Shown: one piece after another, positions 1 through 7,717 of the stretch
Position numbering within the stretch: position 1 is the stretch's first letter
How the letters are laid out: the number at the start of each line of letters is the position of its first letter
Origin: an uncultured Oscillospiraceae bacterium
GTDB lineage: Bacteria > Bacillota > Clostridia > Oscillospirales > Oscillospiraceae
DNA length: 14,246 nt
Direction: 5' to 3'
NCBI GenBank assembly: GCA_934635545.1
Contig: CAKTZN010000025.1
Location: 1 to 14,246, forward strand
The notes under the pieces: model-generated
What the model saw: the letters and a program-made list of their open reading frames with translations, nothing else
What the model was told of the DNA's origin: nothing
The model's database searches: none
Translations under genes and position numbers: made by a program

Positions 1-135
1 GCCGCTGATCTGGCGGCGGTGAACCGCATCACGGCGCTGGGCGGCGACAACGAGGAGCTGGCCCGCCTGCGCAAGCAGTACCGCAATCTGGACATCACAA
101 GCTGGTCCAGCGAGAACCGCCTGCAGGTGAAGTAA
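1..135 (+). CDS. 3' end of an unidentified protein (partial)
   Basis: Frame 1 is open from the first base to a TAA at 133-135 and encodes the last 44 residues of a protein, ending ...SENRLQVK. The segment is charged and probably helical, with a run rich in Glu, Arg, Leu and Lys (EELARLRKQYRNL). High G/C at third codon positions agrees with a real gene. I do not recognise the family, and no function can be given from this fragment. It converges on the cation ATPase gene and shares its terminator at 190-226. Confidence 0.7.
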   Translation, partial: AADLAAVNRITALGGDNEELARLRKQYRNLDITSWSSENRLQVK

Positions 136-189
136 ATCATCGGCGATACATACCCTTTTCATATTTCATAGAGGGATACCCTCCCCTCG

Positions 190-226
190 ACGCAAAAAAC
201 CGGCTCGGATGAGCCGGTTTTTGCGT
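190..226. terminator. Bidirectional intrinsic terminator
   Basis: Inverted repeat ACGCAAAAA-CCGGCTC / GAGCCGG-TTTTTGCGT with a short loop. It has an A-run on the left and a T-run on the right, so it can end both the partial plus-strand gene and the minus-strand ATPase gene whose stop codon is at 239-241. Confidence 0.85.
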
Positions 227-238
227 TGTATATATGGG

Positions 239-2119
<1,881 letters not shown>

Positions 2120-2176
2120 GGTCACGATGCTCCTTTCCAATGCGGTGCCCGGCACTGGGCCGGGCACGGAGTGATA

Positions 2177-2395
2177 TTACAGCTCGATCTCGCAGTCGGG
2201 CTCTACCTTCTTGCAGGCCTTCAGCACGTCCTTCATGACGGCCTTGGCGTCCTGGCCCTCTTCAAACTCCACGATCATCTTCTGGGTCATGAAATTGACG
2301 GTGGCAGACGCCACGCCGCTGGTCTTCTTGGCGGCTTCCTCCATCAGGTTGGCGCAGTTGGCGCAGTCAACTTCGATCTTGTAGGTCTTTTTCAT
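2177..2395 (-). CDS. Small heavy-metal-associated (HMA) domain protein
   Basis: This 72-residue protein is a single HMA ferredoxin-like fold of the CopZ/CadA N-terminal type. The metal-binding CxxC lies at Cys11-Cys14 in DCANCAN, followed by a region (SGVASATVNFMTQKM) typical of the CadA N-terminal domain. The Asp before the first Cys is a feature of domains that bind divalent Zn/Cd rather than Cu(I); that is family knowledge. It is the first gene of the minus-strand operon, with a GGAGGT site before its ATG. It probably delivers metal to the ATPase or senses it for the pump, in effect as a detached N-terminal domain. Confidence in the fold is high; the exact partner is inferred from position. 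Confidence 0.9.
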   Translation of the reverse strand: MKKTYKIEVDCANCANLMEEAAKKTSGVASATVNFMTQKMIVEFEEGQDAKAVMKDVLKACKKVEPDCEIEL

Positions 2396-2448
2396 GATGA
2401 TACCTCCATATACGGGCCTCCGCTGGGGAGCACCTCAAAATTTCACAA

Positions 2449-2464
2449 TTAAGCGCTTGCTTAA
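2449..2464. promoter_or_regulatory. Palindromic operator TTAAGC-N4-GCTTAA
   Basis: A perfect 6-bp-arm inverted repeat with a 4-bp centre. It overlaps the -35 box of the regulator promoter and lies just downstream of the predicted start of the opposing metal-gene transcript, so one bound repressor could block both. It is the likely site for the ArsR/SmtB-type domain of the neighbouring regulator. Confidence 0.65.
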
Positions 2465-2485
2465 CGATTCTGGTGGTAGTATACT
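2457..2485 (+). promoter_or_regulatory. Sigma-A promoter of the ArsR-AraC regulator
   Basis: -35 TTGCTT (2457-2462), a 17-bp spacer, -10 TATACT (2480-2485). The predicted start near 2492 gives a leader of about 80 nt to the ATG at 2575. Confidence 0.75.
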
Positions 2486-2506
2486 CAAAGCCGGGAGAAA
2501 AAGCAA
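2478..2506 (-). promoter_or_regulatory. Sigma-A promoter of the HMA/ATPase operon
   Basis: Read on the minus strand: -35 TTGCTT (2506-2501), a 17-bp spacer, -10 TATACT (2483-2478). It is the exact mirror image of the plus-strand promoter about the point 2481.5, and the two -10 boxes share the 8-bp palindrome AGTATACT. RNA polymerase cannot occupy both at once. Confidence 0.7.
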
Positions 2507-2526
2507 GATGTCCGGGCACCGTATGC

Positions 2527-2561
2527 CCAAAACAGCAAGTGAAATGTCCAAAACAGAAAGT
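2527..2561 (+). repeat. Two direct repeats 21 bp apart in the regulator leader
   Basis: CCAAAACAGCAAGT (2527-2540) and CCAAAACAGAAAGT (2548-2561) are 13/14 identical and repeat every 21 bp, two helical turns. Direct repeats at this spacing are the classical arrangement for AraC-family half sites, so these may bind the AraC domain of the downstream protein. They lie within the predicted 5' leader. Confidence 0.55.
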
Positions 2562-2574
2562 AAGAGGGAACACC

Positions 2575-3288
2575 ATGGAACACTTTGAACTGCCCCACGA
2601 TCACGGGGAGAAGAGCCATACCGCCGCGCTGTGCCGGGAGCTGGGCAAGACGGGGCACTTTGCCGCCGTGTCCGATGTGTTCAAGCAGCTCAGCGACCCA
2701 AACCGGGTGCGCATCTTCTGGCTGCTGAGCCATCAGGAGGCCTGCGTGGTCAACATCGCCGCCATGCTGGAGATGTCCAGCCCCGCCGTGTCCCACCATC
2801 TGCGCTCACTGGCGGAGAGTGGGCTGCTGGAGAGCCGCCGGGAGGGAAAGGAGGTCTATTACCGGGCGCCGGACACGGAGCTGAGCCGTCTGCTGCACCA
2901 GATCGTGGAGCAGGTGATGGAGATCGCCTGTCCGGAGAAGGAGGTGGACTTTCAGGCCTCCCAGGAGGAGATCGTCCGCAACGTGCACCAGTATCTCATT
3001 GAGCACCTGTCGGAGCGGGTCACCATCGACGAGCTGTCCCGCCGCTTTCTGATGAATCCCACCACGCTGAAGAGCATGTTCAAGAAGGTGTACGGCGACA
3101 CCATCGCCGCCCACATGCGCAACCACCGGCTGGCCCAGGCGGCGCTGCTGCTGCAGACCACCGGCGATGAGGTGGCCGCCATTGCCCAGGCGGTGGGCTA
3201 CGACAGTCCCAGCCGGTTCACCACCGCCTTCCGGGAGGTGTACGGCCAGACGCCCATGGAATACCGCCGCCAGCGGGCAAAGGGATGA
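2575..3288 (+). CDS. ArsR/SmtB-AraC fusion transcriptional regulator
   Basis: A 237-residue protein with two DNA-binding domains. Residues about 30-105 form an ArsR/SmtB winged helix, with recognition helix SSPAVSHHLRSL (68-79) and wing SRREGKEVYYR. Residues about 133-232 form an AraC-type double helix-turn-helix ending in the signature GYDSPSRFTTAFREVYGQTPMEYRR (split here only as a description of family pattern). The N-terminus is His-rich (HFELPHDHGEKSH), and Cys20 and Cys57 could bind metal. Cys57 sits where CadC has its ELCVCD motif, here EACVVN, so only one of those Cys is kept. The start at 2575 has AGAGGG upstream; a longer frame from 2473 begins before the predicted transcript. It is divergent from the metal-export genes and probably represses them until metal binds. 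The AraC part suggests an additional activating or dimerising role. Confidence 0.88.
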   Translation: MEHFELPHDHGEKSHTAALCRELGKTGHFAAVSDVFKQLSDPNRVRIFWLLSHQEACVVNIAAMLEMSSPAVSHHLRSLAESGLLESRREGKEVYYRAPDTELSRLLHQIVEQVMEIACPEKEVDFQASQEEIVRNVHQYLIEHLSERVTIDELSRRFLMNPTTLKSMFKKVYGDTIAAHMRNHRLAQAALLLQTTGDEVAAIAQAVGYDSPSRFTTAFREVYGQTPMEYRRQRAKG

Positions 3289-3290
3289 AA

Positions 3291-3321
3291 ACAGCCGTGC
3301 GCCCTTGCGGCGCACGGCTGT
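3291..3321 (+). terminator. Intrinsic terminator of the regulator gene
   Basis: A 13-bp perfect stem (arms 3291-3303 and 3309-3321, starting ACAGCCGTGCGCC) with a 5-nt loop, three bases after the TGA. The following T-rich tract is weak (GTAGTTTG). Confidence 0.75.
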
Positions 3322-3404
3322 GTAGTTTGTATAAGAAAAACTATCCGGCTCCGGCCTGTGAGGCGATCTGCCGCGGTGCGCTCCTGAGATGAGTGGACAG
3401 AAGA

Positions 3405-3433
3405 TTGAAAAGTTTTGCTTTTTGTAGTATGCT
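3405..3433 (+). promoter_or_regulatory. Promoter of the restriction endonuclease gene
   Basis: -35 TTGAAA (3405-3410), a 17-bp spacer, -10 TATGCT (3428-3433), 45 bp before the ATG. The endonuclease therefore has its own promoter, separate from the controller/methyltransferase promoter. Confidence 0.75.
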
Positions 3434-3477
3434 CAACGCAGGGCGTTTCAAAAAATTCCAAAGGAGGCGTTTGCAAT

Positions 3478-4029
3478 ATGGCATACTATGATCAGGAGCA
3501 CCGCGATAAGATTGAGGGCTTCCGTGCCATGTGGTCGAAGCTCGACGAGATCGAGGCGCTTGCCCGCACCTATGAGATCAACGATATTGCGCAGGATAAC
3601 AATCTGAAGCTTCTGCAGACACTGGTGCTGTTCGACTTTCAGAACCAGCCCGGACGGGAAGGAAGCGACGCGATCGACCGCTATGGCCACGCGTGGGAAC
3701 TGAAAACGGTAAATGTGAACCTGACAAAGAGCTTCTCCACCAACCACCACACAAATCTTGAGAGAATTGCGGTGTTCCGGCGGGAACGCTGGCTGTTTAG
3801 CGTCTACCGGAGGATATCCCTGCAGGAGGTATATGCAGTCAGTCCGGCGGCGCTTGAGGTATATTTTACGGCGTGGGAGAGAATGGTTCGGGAGAAGATC
3901 GCAGGTCATAATGAGAACGCACATTTGAACAATCCGAAGATCCCGCTGAAGTTTGTGCGCCAGGTCGGCATAAGAGTTTACCCGGTGGATGTCCCGGTCG
4001 ATCCGGCTGAAATATTGCTGATATTATAA
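3478..4029 (+). CDS. PvuII-like type II restriction endonuclease
   Basis: A 183-residue PD-(D/E)XK nuclease clearly related to R.PvuII (157 aa, cuts CAG^CTG). The active site of PvuII is kept: Glu61 and Asp64 in GREGSD, and Glu74-x-Lys76 in WELK, matching PvuII E55, D58, E68 and K70. The recognition loop KSFSTNHHTN matches PvuII KGFSTHHHMN, keeping the two His (90, 91) that contact the site, and NNPKIPLKF matches NNPKIPVKY with its adenine-reading Asn. The predicted target is therefore CAGCTG. The start at 3478 follows AAAGGAGG; an upstream in-frame ATG at 3415 precedes the promoter -10. The gene converges on the methyltransferase, with 10 bp between stops. Its C-terminus is about 15 residues longer than PvuII. 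Identification comes from remembered PvuII sequence, not a search. Confidence 0.93.
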   Translation: MAYYDQEHRDKIEGFRAMWSKLDEIEALARTYEINDIAQDNNLKLLQTLVLFDFQNQPGREGSDAIDRYGHAWELKTVNVNLTKSFSTNHHTNLERIAVFRRERWLFSVYRRISLQEVYAVSPAALEVYFTAWERMVREKIAGHNENAHLNNPKIPLKFVRQVGIRVYPVDVPVDPAEILLIL

Positions 4030-4039
4030 TGCGTGCAGA

Positions 4040-4993
4040 TCACTCTGCGGCGGGGATAACAATGTCCTCGCCAGAGAGAATATCTGCGTAATACCGCCTG
4101 GCCTGGTCTTCGTTTTCAGCAAAGCGAAAGACACTGTTGGCCACATACTCGTTGTTGACATCGATACTCAGCCAGTTGCGGCCCAATTCCTCTGCCACGC
4201 TTCCTGTCGTATTGCTGCCGCTGAAAATATCCACCACAAGATCACCGGGCTCGGTAAGCATTTTGATGAAGAATTCGGGGAGCTTCGCGGGAAAGCGGGC
4301 CGGATGGCCCTTGACCCCGAGGGCCTTGCAATATCTCAGGTACTGGCTGTTGCTGTCGCTGTTACTGATCTGCAGCAGATTGGACGGGATCGCGCCGCCG
4401 TTGTCCTTCGTCCAGGATTTCATGCCCATGACATGACCGGATGGCCGGATGACCCCTTCTTTCTTGACGAAGTCCTGCGGCTTTTTCATCAAGCTTTGCA
4501 TTCTGGGGGAATAAGGGACAAGGACTTCTCTTATGTCCGCCTTGGGAAGGGCGCTTTTTGAAAACCACCAGACGGTATTCACCGAGGTTTTGCACCGCAT
4601 CTTACGCTTATTGACCCATTCGATCGGCGTGGGAAGCGCAGAGGGGTTATGCCAATACATGTCCTGAGCCAGATAATAGCCCGCTTCGTCGCACATCTTC
4701 AGCATAAAGCGGAAGGGGTACAGCGCTTTTACGGGGCTGCCCTTCTGATAAGCGCCGCCGAGGTCTACAACGAAGGAGCCGGTCTCCTTTAGCTTGCGGC
4801 GGGCCAAAAAACCGAACTGCAGGAGCCAATCAACGTATTCATCCTGCCCCACTTCGCCATACGCTTTATGCCGCTGCAGGCTGAAGGGGGGCGAAGTTAT
4901 GATCAGATCAACGCTATTATCTTCAAGCGTAAGCAGTACATCAAGGCTGTCGCCGTTGATACACCGGCCCAATGGTGTGCGATATCCAGACAT
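4040..4993 (-). CDS. PvuII-like N4-cytosine DNA methyltransferase
   Basis: A 317-residue beta-class DNA methyltransferase: the catalytic motif TSPPF (33-37) comes before the AdoMet motif FSGSNTTG (257-264). SPPF/SPPY is typical of N4-cytosine enzymes. Stretches such as SVNTVWWFSK, NNGGAIPSNLL, SNSQYLRYCK and HPARFPAKLPEFFIK closely match M.PvuII, which methylates the inner cytosine of CAGCTG. It protects the host from the neighbouring endonuclease. It is translated from an ATG 4 bp after the controller stop codon, with its AGAGG site inside the end of that gene, so it is cotranscribed and probably coupled to it. The opposite order in PvuII is a controller leading the endonuclease; here the controller leads the methyltransferase. 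Confidence 0.94.
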   Translation of the reverse strand: MSGYRTPLGRCINGDSLDVLLTLEDNSVDLIITSPPFSLQRHKAYGEVGQDEYVDWLLQFGFLARRKLKETGSFVVDLGGAYQKGSPVKALYPFRFMLKMCDEAGYYLAQDMYWHNPSALPTPIEWVNKRKMRCKTSVNTVWWFSKSALPKADIREVLVPYSPRMQSLMKKPQDFVKKEGVIRPSGHVMGMKSWTKDNGGAIPSNLLQISNSDSNSQYLRYCKALGVKGHPARFPAKLPEFFIKMLTEPGDLVVDIFSGSNTTGSVAEELGRNWLSIDVNNEYVANSVFRFAENEDQARRYYADILSGEDIVIPAAE

Positions 4994-4997
4994 AATG

Positions 4998-5201
4998 TTA
5001 CCTCTCTACATGCTCAATGACGCATTCGATATTACAGTTCAGGCAGGAGCAGATCCGGTCAATGATGTCCATGGATACCTGTTCGCCCCGGGCCATTTTG
5101 TCCATTGTGGATTTTGAGATCCCGGTTGCCTGCATGAGCTGCTTTTTGGTCATATCACGGTCGATCAAAAGCTTCCAGAGCGGTTTATATGAGAATGCCA
5201 A
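4998..5201 (-). CDS. Small XRE-type controller protein of the R-M locus (TTG start)
   Basis: A 67-residue helix-turn-helix protein of the compact Cro/CI type (SYKPLWKLLID..MTKKQLMQATGISKSTMDKMARGEQVS). The HTH covers about residues 18-40 in this numbering. I place the start at the TTG at 5201-5199. It sits 8 nt after AAAGGTGG, and the resulting MAFSYKPLW matches how this family usually begins. The GTG at 5213 lies within that ribosome site, only about 6 nt from the predicted transcription start. The gene leads the methyltransferase and its own promoter is covered by a perfect palindrome, so it very likely represses itself and the methyltransferase. It does not look like C.PvuII, the controller of the PvuII system. 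Confidence 0.82.
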   Translation of the reverse strand: MAFSYKPLWKLLIDRDMTKKQLMQATGISKSTMDKMARGEQVSMDIIDRICSCLNCNIECVIEHVER

Positions 5202-5225
5202 GGAAAGCACCACCTTTCAATTAAG

Positions 5226-5254
5226 AGGATACCACAAAAGTATTGAGATGTCAA
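5226..5254 (-). promoter_or_regulatory. Promoter of the controller-methyltransferase operon
   Basis: On the minus strand: -35 TTGACA (5254-5249), a 17-bp spacer, -10 TATCCT (5231-5226). The predicted start is near 5219, which leaves room only for the TTG start of the controller. Confidence 0.8.
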
Positions 5255-5262
5255 TACTTTTG
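5235..5262. promoter_or_regulatory. Perfect 12-bp-arm palindrome: controller operator
   Basis: Arms CAAAAGTATTGA (5235-5246) and TCAATACTTTTG (5251-5262) around GATG. It covers the -35 box and upstream half of the spacer of the controller promoter, the expected position for an autorepressor dimer. Confidence 0.8.
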
Positions 5263-5374
5263 CACTGATATCTTATGCTTGCGGATGCATCAACATAAGG
5301 GGCTTGAGGTGCTCTGCAGAAGGGAAAGACTGTGCAGTTTAACTTCTGTTTTATTTTTCTTCATACGGTGTTTA

Positions 5375-5423
5375 ACGGTTTCCTCTATCATGGAAGTATC
5401 CAGAATAGAGGAAACTGTTTTTT
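5375..5423 (+). terminator. Terminator-like hairpin ahead of the small membrane protein gene
   Basis: A 14-bp stem with one G-U pair (ACGGTTTCCTCTAT, 5375-5388, with 5405-5418). The loop itself can form TGGA-AGTA-TCCA, and six T follow (5418-5423). No plus-strand gene ends nearby. It is either a transcription attenuator in the leader of the next operon or the end of a small RNA. Confidence 0.6.
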
Positions 5424-5445
5424 GCGTTTGACAGGAGGTATTTGT

Positions 5446-5904
5446 ATGCACGAGATGGTAATGCAGAAGAACTACGCCAAGGCCTATAAGCTGGTGATCC
5501 TGCTGGCGGTGGTACTGGCGGTGCTCAGCGCCGTGGCCGTCCCGCTGAGTCTGTCCCAGCAGATCAAGGAGGCCGCCGCCCTGGAGCAGACCTATGGCGA
5601 GGATCATCACGACGGCGAGCATGACGGACAGCGGGGCGGCCATGACAGCGAGGACGCCTGGAAGAGCCAGATCACGCCGCTGACGCTGGGACACTTTGTG
5701 TTCTTCGGCGTGCTGGGGCTGCTGTGGGTGCTGCTGCTGGCCTGGTATTGGCTGCTGACGGCGGCGTGGCTGTACCGCAGCGCCGTCAACGCGGGCATGA
5801 ACAAGTCACTGTGGATGATTTTGGGCCTGGTGGGGAACCTGCTGGCGGTGGCCGCGTTCCTGATCGTGCGCGATGCGCCCCAGCGGAAGAAGGCGGCGGT
5901 GTGA
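5446..5904 (+). CDS. Small three-helix membrane protein with His/Asp-rich loop
   Basis: A 152-residue protein with probable membrane helices at about 15-36, 82-104 and 122-142. Between the first two lies a charged loop (50-71) crowded with His and Asp/Glu (GEDHHDGEHDG...HDSED) that could bind a divalent metal or protons. I do not recognise a characterised family. An AGGAGG site lies 7 nt before the ATG at 5446. The stop codon overlaps the start of the DUF368 gene by one base, so the two are coupled and may act together in lipid-carrier transport; this role is inferred from position only. A terminator-like hairpin just upstream suggests control by attenuation. Confidence 0.78.
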   Translation: MHEMVMQKNYAKAYKLVILLAVVLAVLSAVAVPLSLSQQIKEAAALEQTYGEDHHDGEHDGQRGGHDSEDAWKSQITPLTLGHFVFFGVLGLLWVLLLAWYWLLTAAWLYRSAVNAGMNKSLWMILGLVGNLLAVAAFLIVRDAPQRKKAAV

Positions 5905-6794
5905 TGATGCGTTTTCTGACACCTGTTCACGGCTTCTGCATGGCGCTGGCGGACAGCGTGCCCGGCGTGTCCGGCGGCACGGTGGCGTTTATTCTGGGGT
6001 TCTATGACCGGTTCATCAACGCCCTTCACGACCTGTTCGGCCGGGACAATGCCGCCCGAAAGACGGCACTGTTTTACCTCCTGAAGCTGGGCATCGGCTG
6101 GATCGCCGGCATGGGGCTGTGCGTGGCGCTGCTGGCCAGCCTGTTTTCTGCCCATATCTACTTCATGAGCAGCCTGTTTCTGGGGCTGACGGTGGCGTCC
6201 ATCCCCTTTGTGGCACTGGCGGAGAGGGGCTCCCTGTGCCGCTGGCAGGCGGCGCCCTTCGCCCTGCTGGGCATGGCACTGGTGGTGGGGCTGACCATGC
6301 TGCGCTCCGGCTCCGGCCTGCTGACGGTGGAGATGGCCCGGCCCGGTCTGCTGGGCGCGGGATATCTGTTCCTGTCCGGGGCGGTGGCCATCACCGCCAT
6401 GGTGCTGCCGGGCATCTCCGGCTCCTCCATATTGCTGATCGCCGGGGTGTACCTGCCGGTGATCCAGGCCATCCGGCAGCTTCTGCACCTTGATCTGCAT
6501 GTGGTGCCGGGGCTGATGGCGCTGGGCTTCGGCGTCATCGCCGGGGTGGCGCTGTCCATCAAGGCCATCCGCGCCGCGCTGTGGAAGCACCGCTCCGCCA
6601 TGATCTGGTTCATCCTGGGGCTGATGCTGGGCTCTCTGTACGCCATCGCCATGGGGCCCGCCAGTTTGCAGACGCCTCAGCCGCCGCTGGACGCGGCGTC
6701 CTTCCGGCCGCTGGCCTTCCTGCTGGGCGTGGGACTGCTGGTGGGGCTGGAGCTGCTGCGGAGGACCACCGAGAGGAGCGTGGCAAGGGCATGA
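5904..6794 (+). CDS. DUF368 family polyprenyl-phosphate transporter
   Basis: A 296-residue polytopic membrane protein of the DUF368 family. It carries the two related signatures ADSVPGVSGGT (16-26) and VLPGISGSS (167-175), which reflect the two symmetrical halves of the fold. DUF368 members (named PopT in recent work) move undecaprenyl phosphate back across the cytoplasmic membrane so that it can be reused for cell-wall synthesis; that assignment is family knowledge. The start at 5904 overlaps the upstream TGA by one base, with a second ATG directly after it. The stop overlaps the PAP2 start (ATGA). The downstream phosphatase would generate the same lipid from its diphosphate, so the pair makes functional sense. 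Confidence 0.9.
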   Translation: MMRFLTPVHGFCMALADSVPGVSGGTVAFILGFYDRFINALHDLFGRDNAARKTALFYLLKLGIGWIAGMGLCVALLASLFSAHIYFMSSLFLGLTVASIPFVALAERGSLCRWQAAPFALLGMALVVGLTMLRSGSGLLTVEMARPGLLGAGYLFLSGAVAITAMVLPGISGSSILLIAGVYLPVIQAIRQLLHLDLHVVPGLMALGFGVIAGVALSIKAIRAALWKHRSAMIWFILGLMLGSLYAIAMGPASLQTPQPPLDAASFRPLAFLLGVGLLVGLELLRRTTERSVARA

Positions 6795-7315
6795 GTCTGG
6801 ATCAGACGATCCTTTACTGGGTACAGGACAATCTGTCCTGCGGCTTTTTGGACGCGGTGATGCCGAAGCTGACGCTGCTGGGCAGCGGCGGCGCCATCTG
6901 GCTGCTGGCGGCAGGGGGGATGCTCTGCACGAAAAAGTACCGCCGTCAGGGCGTGATATTGCTGGCGGGTCTGGCTGTGGGTGTGCTGGTGGGCAACGTG
7001 TGCCTGAAGAATCTCATTGCCCGGCCGCGGCCCTGCTGGCTGGACGACAGCGTGAAGCTGTTGATCGCCTCGCCCACGGACTATTCCTTCCCCTCCGGCC
7101 ATACGCTGTCCTCTGTGATCGGCGCCACGGTGCTGACGAAAACGGACCGCCGCTTCGGCTGGGCGGCCATCCCGCTGGCGGCGGTCATCGCCTTTTCGCG
7201 GCTGTATCTGTTCGTCCACTATCCCAGCGATATTCTGGCCGGGGCCATCCTGGGCGTGGTCATCGGGGAGGCGGTGTACCGCGTCGGGATGCGGCGCGGA
7301 AGCGCGAAGAGGTGA
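6791..7315 (+). CDS. PAP2 family phosphatase, probable undecaprenyl-diphosphatase
   Basis: A 174-residue membrane phosphatase with all three PAP2 signatures: K-x6-RP (Lys73 to Arg80-Pro81), PSGH (101-104, general acid His104) and SR-x5-H-x3-D (136-147, nucleophile His143). Hydrophobic helices flank the motifs, and the size is typical of BcrC/YbjG-type enzymes that dephosphorylate undecaprenyl diphosphate outside the membrane. Phosphatidylglycerophosphate or other lipid phosphates are possible substrates. Coupling to the DUF368 transporter by an ATGA overlap favours the undecaprenyl role: release of the monophosphate followed by its return. The ribosome site is weak, as expected for a coupled gene. 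Last gene of the operon, followed by a strong terminator. Confidence 0.9.
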   Translation: MSLDQTILYWVQDNLSCGFLDAVMPKLTLLGSGGAIWLLAAGGMLCTKKYRRQGVILLAGLAVGVLVGNVCLKNLIARPRPCWLDDSVKLLIASPTDYSFPSGHTLSSVIGATVLTKTDRRFGWAAIPLAAVIAFSRLYLFVHYPSDILAGAILGVVIGEAVYRVGMRRGSAKR

Positions 7316-7352
7316 AGAGCCTGTCGTGCGCGAGGTGCGCTGATACAGCATA

Positions 7353-7388
7353 AAAAGAAGAGACACACGATCGTGTGTCTCTTCTTTT
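7353..7388. terminator. 36-bp perfect palindrome, bidirectional terminator
   Basis: Arms of 18 bp (AAAAGAAGAGACACACGA at 7353-7370 and its complement at 7371-7388) with an A-run on one side and a T-run on the other. It ends the 5446-7315 operon. Confidence 0.85.
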
Positions 7389-7572
7389 GCTTAGGCACCG
7401 GTGGCACAACGGGGAAATCACCGAAGCGCTGCCTGCGGCAGATAAAGCGAGGTGATTTCAAGGAAGTGTCCCAATGGCCGCCCCGAACGGGCGCGGGCAT
7501 CGGCTGACACGACGAGGGCCGCACAGCCGAGTCGGCGACACGCACGCGGGCACCAAAACGTGCCACTGTAAA

Positions 7573-7607
7573 TCAAAAAGCCGCCCCATCGAGGGGCGAC
7601 TTTTTGA
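7573..7607. terminator. Terminator-like hairpin inside the structured element
   Basis: TCAAAAAG and CGCCCC (7573-7587) pair with GGGGCG and CTTTTTGA (7593-7607), one C/A mismatch, loop ATCGA. The A-run and T-run make it suitable for either direction. Confidence 0.6.
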
Positions 7608-7609
7608 GA

Positions 7610-7704
7610 GGCTCGATTCTCACTAACGCAACAGTCCACCGGACTGTTGCTCCCGGTTTCGACGCCCCGTTGGGGCGTGCGAAAGCCGGAGTTCGTTTCG
7701 AGCC
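7610..7704. ncRNA. Candidate structured RNA with three-way junction
   Basis: The closing stem GGCTCGA (7610-7616)/TCGAGCC (7698-7704) encloses two hairpins. The first is GCAACAGTCC-ACC-GGACTGTTGC (7628-7650 in two perfect 10-bp arms). The second has outer arms CCGGTTTCG/CGAAAGCCGG and inner arms ACGCCCC/GGGGCGT (7653-7689). The strand is unknown and transcription is not shown; this is a structural prediction only. Confidence 0.4.
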
Positions 7705-7717
7705 ACGCTATTTCATT

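Noticed and set aside
2473..2574. Cys-containing N-terminal extension of the ArsR-AraC regulator
   Set aside because: The upstream ATG precedes the predicted transcription start near 2492 and has no ribosome site; the ATG at 2575 has AGAGGG.
5428..5445. TTGACA just before the small membrane protein gene as a -35 box
   Set aside because: It overlaps the ribosome site, and any -10 would fall inside the coding sequence with no matching hexamer.
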